The notes under the pieces are model-generated. The model did no database searches, was not told where the DNA came from, and saw only the letters and a program-made list of their open reading frames with translations. Position numbers and translations under genes: made by a program. A DNA stretch of 64,000 bases from Agapanthus africanus. Taxonomy: Eukaryota > Streptophyta > Magnoliopsida > Asparagales > Amaryllidaceae. The first letter of the stretch is position 1. The number at the start of each line of letters is the position of its first letter. The stretch spans positions 25,560,079-25,624,078 of the forward strand of contig JASDDO010000026.1 in the NCBI GenBank assembly GCA_030015575.1. Direction: 5' to 3'. Shown piece after piece: positions 21,146-30,079 of this stretch.

Positions 21146-22145
21146 ATGATGAGTCGCTCCTGGCATTTCGCTTCAGTGTTAGCGGTGCTGATGCCGACCA
21201 AAAACCCAAAATCCCAAGTCCTCCCAAGGCAAATGATGATTTGCTCCTGGCATTATTCCAGTGCAGCAATGCTGATGCCAAACAAGATCCAAATTCCAAG
21301 TCCCCAAACGGCGAATGATGAGTCGCTCCTGGTACCATATTCCAGTGCAGCGATGCAGACGCCAACCAAAATCCAATTTCTCAAAATTCTCCCGGCCCTA
21401 CGGTTAGTCCCCAAATTGACTACCGTATACAATCCACGGGCTCAAATAATTCTCATCACCCTCAGGCCCCACCGTAATCACCAGTCACGCGGCTGGTCTC
21501 CGCCTTTGGAATTATGCTCCATTGAGAAGACCCACTCATGTGTCCTCACGATACATGAGGAGAACAAACCTTTGTGGGATCCTTACGACTCATAAAGGGA
21601 AAACACACTTAGGAGTCCTCACGACTCTTAAGGAGAAAATACACCTGCGGGATCCTTACGACTCGTAGGGAGAAAATGCTTTTATGGGACCCTCACGGCC
21701 CATAAAATTGAAAAGCCTTAGGCGATAGGGATCTAAACCTGTCTCCTAAGCCATCGCTCCCCAATCCCCAAATGGCGAATGATGAGTCGCTCCTGATACC
21801 ATATTCCAGTGCAGCGATACAGACGCCAACCAAATTCCAAATCCCATACCCCAACGGCGAATGATGAGTCGCTCCTGGTACCATATTCCAGTGCAGCGAT
21901 GCAGACGCCGACAAAGTCCCGAAATTTTTCCGGCCCTACGGTCTGGATCATATATCCTGCAAAACCGTATACAATCCACGGGCGTAAAACAATCCCAATT
22001 TCTCCCAAATCCTCTCGGGGCAAATGATGAGTTGCTCCTGGCATTATTCCAGTGCAGCAATGCAGATGCCAAACAAAAAGCAAAATCCCAAAATCCTCTC
22101 CATGACAGATGATGATTCGCTCCTGGTACCATATTCCAGTATAAC
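21146..22145 (+). repeat. Dispersed GATGAGTCGCTCCTGG modules in Tat 3' region
   Basis: A 60-90 bp module of the form GATGAGTCGCTCCTGGTACC-ATATTCCAGTGCAGCGATGC recurs near 21147, 21235, 21318, 21780, 21860, 22025 and 22108 with variable spacers. Variants read GATTTGCTCCTGGCATTA or GATGAGTTGCTCC. CCTGG and CCAG inside the module could pair locally. Confidence 0.75.
21535..21707 (+). repeat. Stem-loop array, cluster 2 (five hairpins, about 37-bp period)
   Basis: Hairpins are centred near 21547, 21584, 21620, 21657 and 21694. CTCATGTGTC (21535-21544) pairs with GATACATGAG (21550-21559) using one G-T. CCTTTGTGGG-A-TC (21569-21581) pairs with GA-CTCATAAAGG (21587-21598) with a bulged A and two G-T pairs. 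CTTAGGAGTC (21608-21617) pairs with GACTCTTAAG (21623-21632). The last two are near copies of the last two of cluster 1. Loops are again CTCAC or CTTAC. Confidence 0.75.
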
Positions 22146-22189
22146 GATGCTAATGTCAACCCAAATCAAAATCAACAAGTCAACTTCCA

Positions 22190-22300
22190 CTCCGACGCCA
22201 CAGAAAGCGGAGCAAGTTAGAATCCAATCTCGACACCGCAAGAAGCGGAGCAAGTCAAGTCTACCCCTGACACTGCAAGAAGCAGAGCAAGTCAAATCAA
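22190..22300 (+). repeat. Three-copy short tandem repeat
   Basis: Three degenerate copies of a 35-50 bp unit containing GACRCYRCAAGAAGCGGAGCAAGTCA-like sequence (CACAGAAAGCGGAGCAAGTT, CCGCAAGAAGCGGAGCAAGT, TGCAAGAAGCAGAGCAAGTC) lie directly before the 30-bp array. Confidence 0.7.
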
Positions 22301-22846
22301 GCATCGACCGTCCACGTCGCTAAAAGGGCAGCACCGACCGTCCACGTCGCTAAAAGGGCAGCACCGACCGTCCATGTCGCAAAAAGGGCAGCACCGACCG
22401 TCCACGTCGTTAAAAGGGCAGCACCGACCGTCCACGTCGCTAAAAGGGCAGCATCGACCGTCCATGTCGCTAAAAGGGCAGCATCGACCGTCCACGTCGC
22501 TAAAATGGCAGCACCGACCGTCCATGTCGCAAAAAGGGCAGCACCGACCGTCCACGTCGCTAAAAGGGCAGCACCGACCGTCCACGTCGCTAAAAGGGCA
22601 GCATCGACCGTCCAAGTCGCAAAAAGGGCAGCATCGACCGTCCAAGTCGCAAAAAGGGCAGCATCGACCGTCCAAGTCGTAAAAAGGGCAGCATCGACCG
22701 TCCAAGTCGCAAAAAGGGCAGCATCGACCGTCCAAGTCGCAAAAATGGCAGCATCGACCGTCCACGTCGCTAAAAGGGCAGTATCGACCGTCCACGTCGT
22801 AAAAAGGGCAGCACCGACCGTCCAAGTCGCAAAAAGGGCAGCGCAG
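22301..22846 (+). repeat. 30-bp tandem array, 18 copies
   Basis: The unit GCAYCGACCGTCCAMGTCGC plus TAAAAGGGCA is repeated 18 times in perfect 30-bp register from 22301 to 22840, then breaks into GCGCAGGATT. Copies vary at a few positions: CAC/CAT, CACG/CATG/CAAG, CTAAAA/AAAAA. Left copies mostly have ...CACGTCGCTAAAAG and right copies ...CAAGTCGCAAAAAG, so neighbouring units are more alike, as expected from local amplification. One isolated degenerate copy lies at about 22930-22965. Because 30 is a multiple of three, all frames stay open; the frames are not genes. Confidence 0.95.
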
Positions 22847-23059
22847 GATTCCTACAAAGCGGGAACCAGATAACTCCGGGCCAGGGAAAACGTCTATCAC
22901 GGACACGCCGTCCCGGAGACATGTCAAGCAACGACAGTCCATGTCGTAAAAAGGGCAGTGCCAGCTTCCCAAAAAGCGGGAACCAAATCAAGTCGCCTCC
23001 ACGTGAAAGAAGATCCATCAATTTCATGCACACGACCCACATATGTGGTGTGCATTTAT

Positions 23060-23074
23060 TGATGGGGGGCAATT
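23060..23074 (+). other. Polypurine tract of the Tat element
   Basis: TGATGGGGGGCAATT lies directly before the 3' LTR. Its G-run is the likely plus-strand primer for reverse transcription. Confidence 0.75.
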
Positions 23075-24570
23075 TGTTGGGGTAAAAATTTACACCCCGG
23101 TTGACCAAATCAAAATCCAAGTCAACCCCAAGCCAAGTGGGCCCGAGCCCAGACCCAGTGGGCCCATGCCCGGGTCGAGCCCGAACATGAAGCGGCCGGC
23201 CTCCCCCCATGCCAAGATAAAAATTTTGTAATAAATAATTTTGTTGCATTTTCTTTTATTTTATTTTATGGATAAATGTAAGAAAATGGGCATTAAAGCC
23301 AAATTTTTGTAAAGCCCATGGCTTATGTGCAAAAAGAAATGGCACATGAGCCATGAAATAGGCAAAATGCCATTTTGTGAAGCCCAAGGGGCTATGTGTA
23401 AAGTGTATAGCCTATAAAGGCAAAAATAATGAAATATCTCAATAACTTTTTTTTTCTCTCTCCAAAAAAGTTTCAGAGCTGAGCTCTTTCTTTCTTCTTC
23501 AAGGTTCCAAAAGCTTCTTCTTTCTTTTGAATTAAATCAAGAGTTTTACTCTTCCTTTTTCAAAACTAAATAGTTTTCCACCACAAAACCCACATAGGGG
23601 AACTTGGATCTGTCATCAGATCTTAAAAAGGAGAGATTTTGAGATTTCACATCTCTTGATCTTCAAGATCCAGCAAGCAACAGGAGGAAGAAGAAGAACA
23701 TCTTTCACTAAACCCCCCAAAAAAGAAGAAAAACACATTCAGGAGTCCAACTCCTCTCTGATTTCTCTTCCGAGAAATTTTTTTAGGCTAAAAGCCTGTT
23801 GTGCCTCACCTGCGCGCTTGCGCAAGTGCGCAAGGCGCCCGCGTGCCGACACGTGGCGCGCGCGCTTGCGCAACTGCGCAAGTCGCCCGCGTGCCGACAC
23901 GTGGTGCGCGCGCTTGCGCACCTGCGCAAGTGCGCAAGGCGCCCGCGTGCCGACACGTGGCGCGCGCGCTTGCGCAACTGCGCAAGTGCGCAAGTCGCCC
24001 GCGTGCCGACACGTGGCGCACGCGCTTGCGCACCTGCGCAAGTGCGCAAGGCGCCTGCGTGCCGACACGTGGCGCGCGCGCTTGCGCACCTGCGCATCCC
24101 TTGGATGTCTTTTCCCCCTCTTTTTGTGTACATATATATATATATACATATGTATACAAATTTATACATACACGTACTCCACGACACTGTCCCTGTTAGA
24201 AAAAAAATTTCTAACGGGGCGCTGCCCCGCACCCCGCAAGGGGGCTGCTAGCCCCCTTGACCCCCAGCCCGCTATCCGGGTAGCGGGACCCCCGTAAAAA
24301 CTCTGCGTGGCTCCCGATATATCCAAAACCCCCTTTCAAAACACACGTATACTGCACATTGAGTTCGCATGACCAGTTTAACCCGTTAATCGGAGGTTCC
24401 CTCGCCCCAAAGGCGATGGGTAATTAACGGCAGCTTAGTCCGCGGCTGCCGGAGATTCGGATCCCCACAATCATTAAACCCCGGCCTACCCTAGGCCGGG
24501 GGAATCTGTAGTATGCCTGACAAGCGCGCACGTATTCCCATCTCACTGGGGTGACGAAAAACACCCTACA
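23075..24570 (+). repeat. Tat element 3' LTR (1496 bp)
   Basis: It matches 1282-2776 with about nine scattered substitutions and one extra A, outside the GC-rich array. Its five CACGTG cores begin at 23850, 23898, 23954, 24010 and 24066 (spacing 48, 56, 56, 56). It ends CACCCTACA, followed by AAGTC. Confidence 0.95.
23812..24097 (+). promoter_or_regulatory. Five fused DRE/ABRE-like modules (3' LTR copy)
   Basis: This is the same GCCGACACGTGGC module array as in the 5' LTR, with one copy reading CACGTGGTG. All five CACGTG cores are intact. The 48-bp unit is first here but second in the 5' LTR, although total length from first to last core is 216 bp in both. Confidence 0.6.
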
Positions 24571-24575
24571 AAGTC
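24571..24575. repeat. Target-site duplication AAGTC, right copy (Tat element)
   Basis: This is the identical partner of 1277-1281. Minus-strand transposase codons run directly from here into 1281 when the insert is removed. Confidence 0.97.
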
Positions 24576-26619
24576 CTGAGGGCTAATGGGAGAATGTGCT
24601 CCATAATAACATGGTGATCATGACTTTTTAGCCCATCGATCTTTCCTTTCACAATTTTTATTTTCTTGCTGAATGATCCTGAGAAACCTGTAGGAACTTT
24701 CTAATCATGCAACACCTGCAGGAATCTTTTCTTCTCCGGTTGTGATATATGATACGCGGAATTGGGAAGAACAAACTTGCTTGGTTTACCCGCTACCGGT
24801 TTAGGATGCAATTCACTTCTAATTTCCCAGTCCTGTAGATCCATCCGAGTATTGAGGTTGTCTTTCGATTTCCCGTCTTTATAAAGAAGCAAGTTGAGCA
24901 TGTGTTCGGATACTCCCTTCTCTATGTGCATGATGTCCAGACAATGACGCACTAAATTTGTTGACCAGTACGGAAGCTCGAAGAAAATGCTTAACTTGTT
25001 CCAGAATGGTGATTTGACCTGTTTTGTCGGATCCATCACGAAGATCACATTATTGTAACCATCCCACTGAGCAGTCACGTCCTCTCCGAACAATGGGGCT
25101 GGAGGTCCAAGAAGCTCCTAATGACCTTCAAAGTGAACATCGTCTAACCTGTAGCGGTGGTCTAGAGGCAGGAAACGTCGATGGCCGCATTAACAAACCT
25201 TCCCGCTAAAATTCAAGAATTTCGATGTTGTATGTTTATGGCAATAAGGACATGCTTTGTGACCATGTACGGACCAACTTGATAGCATTCCATACGCAGG
25301 AAGTCATTAATTGTCCACATTAAAGTCGCACGCAGTATGAAGGTTGTATTTGTGTTTGCATCGTAAGTCTCTACACCATCAATGAATAAAGATTTTAACT
25401 CCTCGATCAGAGGTCGGAGATAGACGTCGATATTGTTTGCCGGTGAGTTTGGTCCGTCGATAAGAAGACGCATCATAAAGCATGATTGGTCTATAACCAA
25501 CCAAGGCGGCAGATTATAAATTATCATTACAACGGGCCATGTGTTATGGCTTACAGTCATATAGTTGAATGGGCAGAAGCCATCACCAGCGAGTCCGAGC
25601 CTGACATTGCAAGGATCACTACTGAATATTTCATGCTTCCTATCGAAACCCTTCCATGCCGGTGAATCTCTTGGATGACTCATTTTTCCATCTTCACTTG
25701 GAGGAGCACGGTGATGCCAAATCATTGCCTCGGCTGTTTTCTTGCACCTGAATAGCCTCTGCAGCCTCTGTGTTATAGGAAAGTATCGTGCTATCTTGAC
25801 AGGTATATCGGGCTTCTTATCAGAATCTTTCGGCTTATACCTGACTTCTCCGCATGTTGGACACTCTTTCAAATCTGAATTCTCTTTCCGGTACAACACA
25901 CAAATTTTAGGACATGCTTGAATATTCTCATACTTCATACCCAAATCAGACACCATCTTCTGGGCTCTGTACCAGCTGTCGGGCACATTATTTCCCAGGG
26001 GTATAGAATCTTTCAAGAACGAAAGAAGTATTGTGAATGACTTGTTGCTCCATCCATTTAGGCACTTAATCTGGAAAAGTTGGACGAACCATGAGAGGGT
26101 GGAATACTTTGCATTCTCATAAATTGGTTTTCTAGCATCATTCATGAAATTTTCATACTTATCCGCACGCGGTCCTTGACCGGAAGGAATGTTATTTTCG
26201 GTACGAATAGATTCACTTAGGGCAGCCTCTACCATATCCTTCATTTCTTCTCCTGAAAAATGATTACCGTCTTCTTCTTCTGCCGCATTACCGTCTTCTC
26301 CTTCTTCTTCTGCCGCATTACCATCTCCTCCTTTTTCTTCTGCCGCATTACTGTGTTCTTCTCCTTCCCCGTGATATAGCCAAGTTGTATAAAGTCTAGT
26401 AAAACCATGCTTAACGATATGAAGCATTGCAAATTCTACCTTCTGCCAGTACTTATTCTCACATCTATCGCACGGGAAGAGAATCTTCCCTATCACGATC
26501 TTATTATGTGCGCGTGCAAATTCAATAAAAGCAGCAACTCCTGCGACAAACTTAGGTTGCATAGGTTTTTGCCAATCCACATGCATCCAGTCCTTAACTC
26601 TGATGTACTCATGGGCCAT
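24576..26619 (-). pseudogene. CACTA TNP2-type transposase, N-terminal and central part
   Basis: It starts at ATG 26619 (MAHEYIRVKDWMHVDWQKP). The transposase-associated N-terminal domain spans about residues 5-90, with CDRCENKYW, HIVKHGF and YTTWLYHGE. A short acidic repeat follows (AAEEEGEDGN-like, three copies). The TNP2 core comes next: LKDSIPLGNNVPDSWYRA, CPKICVLYRKE, CPTCGEVRY, PARYFPITQRLQRLFR-like, WHHRAPPSEDGKMSHPRDSPAWK, LGLAGDGFCPF, WPVVMIIYNLPPWL and TLMWTINDF. After about 25300 the frame shifts (HKACPYCHKHTT in another frame), with stops before 25093. It then reopens as 25093-24701 (VRHCLDIMHIEKGVSEHMLN), with a last TAG near 24702. The enzyme would cut and move the CACTA element. 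The frameshift and stops indicate a dead copy. Confidence 0.9.
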
Positions 26620-28400
26620 GTTAAATTGTATAACATATAAATTGTAGGTTATGATGACTATATTAAGAAATCTAAGAACGGGATAGTTACTGACAAAGGA
26701 AAAAATCCGTGTATATGCTTTGTGTGTGTGTTTGTCGTTGAAAAGAATAAATTATCGATAATCAAAGTTAGATTTGAGAATACCCATGTATGAGTTGTAT
26801 TCTATATGTGTGTGTTTCAATTTATGATTTCGCTTAAGTGTAGGGTTGTTAGTGTGTATGTGCTGTGTGTGCGTTTGTTGTGTATTCGTATTGTATGTGT
26901 GTGTTTCGGCTGTCGGGGGTAAGGCTTCTATCCCATTAAGAATGTATAGAGCAAACACCCATTCGCTTGTGCTTTCAACCGTTTCGAGTAAATTTCGGCA
27001 GGATCTCCCCGCCGTTCTCCGAGTATACTGTAATAGAATAGATAATCATTTCAAAGCTGTGAAATAACGTTGAAATGAACATCTAATATATCTTTGTACA
27101 CAGAGAACCAGCGGAAAAGTACCAACGAAATAACTCGAAACGGATGAAAACACAAGTGAATGCAGGTGTTTGCTTTATACATTCCTAACTTGTCAACACT
27201 GAACAAATCTATCGGTTATCATACGATTGAATCTTCTCGTCACATAGACTACACGACGGTTGTTAGTATCGAACTATACAGTCCGATATTTAACAACCTT
27301 CGTATAGTTCTATGTCACGACGAATATCGAACGTATGTTAACCGATAGACGGGGAGTAAGTCGCGCTTTGATTTTCATATATGAGTATCGATGAGAATAT
27401 AAAAGTTTTATATTATCATCGAGTAGGTTTTAACTTGAACATTTAACTTGAATAGATTTTACGTTTACGTTTATGTTTACGTTTCGTTAACTTGAACATT
27501 TAACTTGTCCACACTGGACTAAGTGGCGCTTTAATTATATTGGTTTACGGTTCATCAAGAAAACATAATGAAACACATAAATTAGATTACAAGACTAGTT
27601 TGTAGGACTATACATACACAAAATTATACGGTAAATCATCAATAGAAGCACTTTAGCTATATGAGAATTAAATTAACTCGATTATTTTCATCCTAAGAAA
27701 AGTTGCCCTGAAGGGAGATCAAGGGAAACCTTTTCCTAAAGCAATCGACATGATCACATCAGCCCGAGAATCCACAAATTGATATGTGAAGAAAAGAAGA
27801 TTAAAAAAATCCAAATGGCATCAAAACTATTAACTTAATTGCTTGGATTTTCTATAGCAAGAACCCACCAAGCTCAAATTAAACCATATATACCATTAAA
27901 CTCAAAGGATTGATCCATGAAATCCCAGCTCAAATTCTTAGCAGAGGAGTGCAGCCCCATAAATTCTGAAACCAAATTGTCTGTAGAACACCGTATCGAT
28001 GTCCCAAGCTCTGGCAACTCAAAATTTTCTGATAAACTCTAACACTAACCCTAACCCTAACCCTATCCACAACCCTAACCCTAACCACAACTAATTAACC
28101 CTAACCCTTACCCTATAACTGACCCGAAACCTAACCTTAACCCTAACACTAACTGAACTCTAACACTAACCCTAACCCCCGCCCTAATCAACAAAAACAG
28201 TTTCATCCGAATAATTAGAAGTAAAAATAATAATTTTACTAACCTGTAGCGAAGATGAGGCGATGGCGACGAGGCGCAATCGGCGATGAGGCGCGGACGG
28301 TGGCGAAGAGGAAGTCGACGGTGATGTCGGGGACTAAGAGGCACGGGCGGTGGCGACGAGGCGCGGGCGGTGGCGACGAGAGGTGCGCACGGGAGAGAGA
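26620..28400 (-). other. CACTA 5' internal non-coding region
   Basis: The 1.8 kb lie between the transposase start and the subterminal repeats. They hold a TG/CA-rich stretch (26716-26910) and AT-rich DNA without convincing genes. A telomere-like block (28040-28180) and a GC-rich patch (28250-28390, minus-strand CGTCGCCACCGCC-type) follow, resembling a leader exon near the promoter. Introns in this part are common in CACTA elements, but I cannot place splice sites. Confidence 0.5.
28040..28180. repeat. Interstitial CCCTAA-rich repeat
   Basis: There is a run of CCCTAA hexamers (ACCCTAACCCTAACCCTA) and degenerate relatives such as CCCTATCC, ACCCTTA and AACACTAACC, over about 140 bp. The unit is 6 bp (TTAGGG on the other strand), not the commoner plant 7-bp TTTAGGG. 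It lies inside the CACTA element and is degenerate, so it is not a chromosome end. Confidence 0.75.
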
Positions 28401-28439
28401 TGATCGAGGGTAATTTTTTTGGGAACGGGGACTTTTCTG

Positions 28440-28774
28440 TTCTTTATTTTTTATTAATAACCCTTTTATCTGCCCCTACGGATTACACCGTAGGTCCTTC
28501 TTTTACGGCTCCGTAGGGCCAAATAACAAATTACGTTTTTTATGCTTTATTTTTTATTAATAACCCATATATATGCCTCTACGGATTAAGCCGCGGGTCC
28601 TTCTTTTGCGGCTTCGTAAAGCCAAATAAAAAATGACGTTTTAATATTTTTAAATTAATTCATATAGCACCGTAGGGACAACTATATGGACCTACGGAGT
28701 AATCCGTAGGGGCAACATTTTCTTGCCCTTACGGATAACGTTTTCTGTAGGGGCAACCCCTTATTGTAGTAGTG
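28440..28774. repeat. CACTA subterminal repeat region and terminal inverted repeat
   Basis: At least eight copies of the core TACGG/CCGTA occur in both orientations: CCTACGGATTACACCGTAGG near 28476, CTCCGTAGGG, CTACGGATTAAG, CACCGTAGGG, CCTACGGAGTAATCCGTAGG near 28689, and CTTACGGATAACG. Several pairs form palindromes. The block ends at 28774 in TTGTAGTAGTG. Such arrays bind the element's regulatory/transposase protein in CACTA families. Confidence 0.85.
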
Positions 28775-30060
28775 CCTACTCAAAAAATATATTAAAAATT
28801 GAAGGGAAAAAAAACTGTACATAAAGTAAATACAAAATTGAATTCAGTATCCAAAAAGGATTTTGTTGGATTCTGGATATAAGATAGGCGTGAAGAACAA
28901 GGAGTGGACCCTAATCGTTATCCGTACAGATATTCAAAGCTCCAACAAAATCCTAATTAAACAAAACCAAAGCCGATATCCATGTCTTGCTCTGCTTTTT
29001 CCTTAAAAACTAAAAGAGAAGCTGATATCCACCTACAAGGAACTTATTTTATGGACTAATTTATGTTTAAGGTGGAGTTGGTTCAAATAGTTTATGGCTA
29101 AATTAGTATTTAGTTATAATAATAAATAGTTACTTATTCTTAAATTCATATGATATATATTAGCTCGTCGATATTAACTCGAAATTCAGATCGCTACTCC
29201 AAAAATAATATTGAACATCTATACTTTTTTTTAAACATATTTTTGTAATTATTTTCAGCTAGTATTTTCTAGTTTTTAAACAATCTTGATAAAGCTCGAG
29301 CCTCGGTTTGGGCTCGGTAAAAGCTCCCTCAGGCTTGTTTGGCTAAAAAAGAGCCAAGAACAATTTTTTGTAATCGTTTAAATGAACGAGCCAAGCCGAA
29401 CAACCTAAAGCTCAACTAGTTTGACTCATTTAACGGCTCTATACATATATATATGCATATACCATTTTTTTTGAATTCCAAAATTTAATTAAAAACTACA
29501 AAATGCAGCCAAGAAAATATAAATAAATTTTAAAGAGATCAATTCATTTTTAAAAAACAAACATCTTCCTAAAATAAATGTTCTTAAATCTTTGGTTACT
29601 TTTTTTTTATATAATTTATAATTAAAATACTAATTAAAATACTAATTAAAATTTTTAACTAATTCATTTTATATTTAAATAAACTATTTGCAAAAATAGG
29701 GTTTGATTTTGAATTTTAAAATAAAACAGTTGATATAGTTAGATATTATTTTTATAATGGACTGCAAAGTTTTCTTTGAAAACTAAAATTTAATTAGCTT
29801 AGTAAATTAGGTGAGATATGGCAGAAGAAAAATCAAACCTTGATATAATTTTAGGATTGTTATAGATAGGTAGATTATGGATAACTACTCTCGTTTTCAG
29901 GAAAACAGAAGAAGAAACAATGACCAAGTAAGACATTTACTCTGAATAAAATAATAAGGAAATAATAATTAAAAATATATATTCATGGAAGAAGAAGGAA
30001 AAAAATACAATGGCAGAATTTGTATTCAACTAATTACCATTAAATGCATGACATGTAATA
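28775..30060. other. AT-rich intergenic DNA with small repeats
   Basis: I see no gene. There is a 13-bp perfect inverted repeat at 28858-28870 and 28941-28953 (GGATTTTGTTGGA and its complement), possibly a tiny MITE. Two short direct copies of AAGCYGATATCCA lie near 28971 and 29021. A segment with GCTCGAGCCTCGG and GGGCTCGG (29295-29420) looks like an eroded transposon fragment. The rest is AT-rich. Confidence 0.5.
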
Positions 30061-30079
30061 GAATTTGATCCTTTTAAAG

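Larger units (their letters stand above)
20609..23074 (+). other. Tat 3' non-coding region (2.5 kb) with layered repeats
   Basis: No convincing coding region lies between integrase and the 3' LTR. The region contains two CCCGAAAGGG mini-hairpins (about 20810 and 20863), a 16-base A run (20759-20774) and two clusters of stem-loops (20904-21074 and 21535-21707). It also holds at least seven copies of a module with GATGAGTCGCTCCTGG or close variants (21146-22130). Three copies of a block containing CGTATACAATCCACGGG sit near 20680, 21425 and 21965. After these come a short 38-bp repeat and the 30-bp array. Confidence 0.8.
1282..24570 (+). mobile_element. Ty3/gypsy LTR retrotransposon, Tat lineage, full length but interrupted
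   Basis: Two LTRs (1282-2776 and 23075-24570) begin TGTTGG and end CCTACA. A primer-binding-like sequence follows the left LTR, a G-rich polypurine tract precedes the right one, and the AAGTC target is duplicated. Domain order is gag, protease, reverse transcriptase, RNase H, a second RNase H-like domain, integrase. That order with a second RNase H and no chromodomain is characteristic of the Tat group. A Tekay element occupies 7075-16747, so the Tat unit itself is about 13.6 kb. About nine LTR mismatches outside the GC-rich array suggest a fairly recent insertion, older than the Tekay copy. In-frame stops at 3020, 17339 and 19025 and the Tekay insertion disable it. Confidence 0.95.
1..28774 (-). 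mobile_element. CACTA (En/Spm-type) DNA transposon, right part, interrupted
   Basis: The right end at 28764-28774 reads, on the minus strand, CACTACTACAA, the typical CACTA terminal inverted repeat. Just inside it are many CCGTAGG/CCTACGG motifs, as expected for subterminal transposase-binding repeats. The minus-strand gene inside encodes a TNP2-type transposase (24576-26619 and 1-1281). The two coding parts are separated by a complete LTR retrotransposon (1282-24570); without it and one target copy they join in frame. The left terminus is outside the window, so the 3-bp target duplication (CCT after 28774) cannot be confirmed. Transposase frameshifts and stops make this copy non-autonomous. 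Confidence 0.85.

Noticed and set aside
22301-22846. CRISPR-like array of 30-bp repeats
   Set aside because: The repeats are contiguous with no spacers and lie in a plant retrotransposon; this is a minisatellite.
22292-22972. 226-residue minus-strand open frame with CCPFSDVDGR-like repeats
   Set aside because: It is just the translation of the 30-bp tandem array, which keeps every frame open; opposite-strand frames are equally open.
26846-27067. Small Cys/Val-rich frame near 26846
   Set aside because: It is the translation of a TG-rich low-complexity stretch, with no other support.
28040-28180. Chromosome end / true telomere
   Set aside because: The repeats are degenerate, short and inside a CACTA element with unique DNA on both sides.
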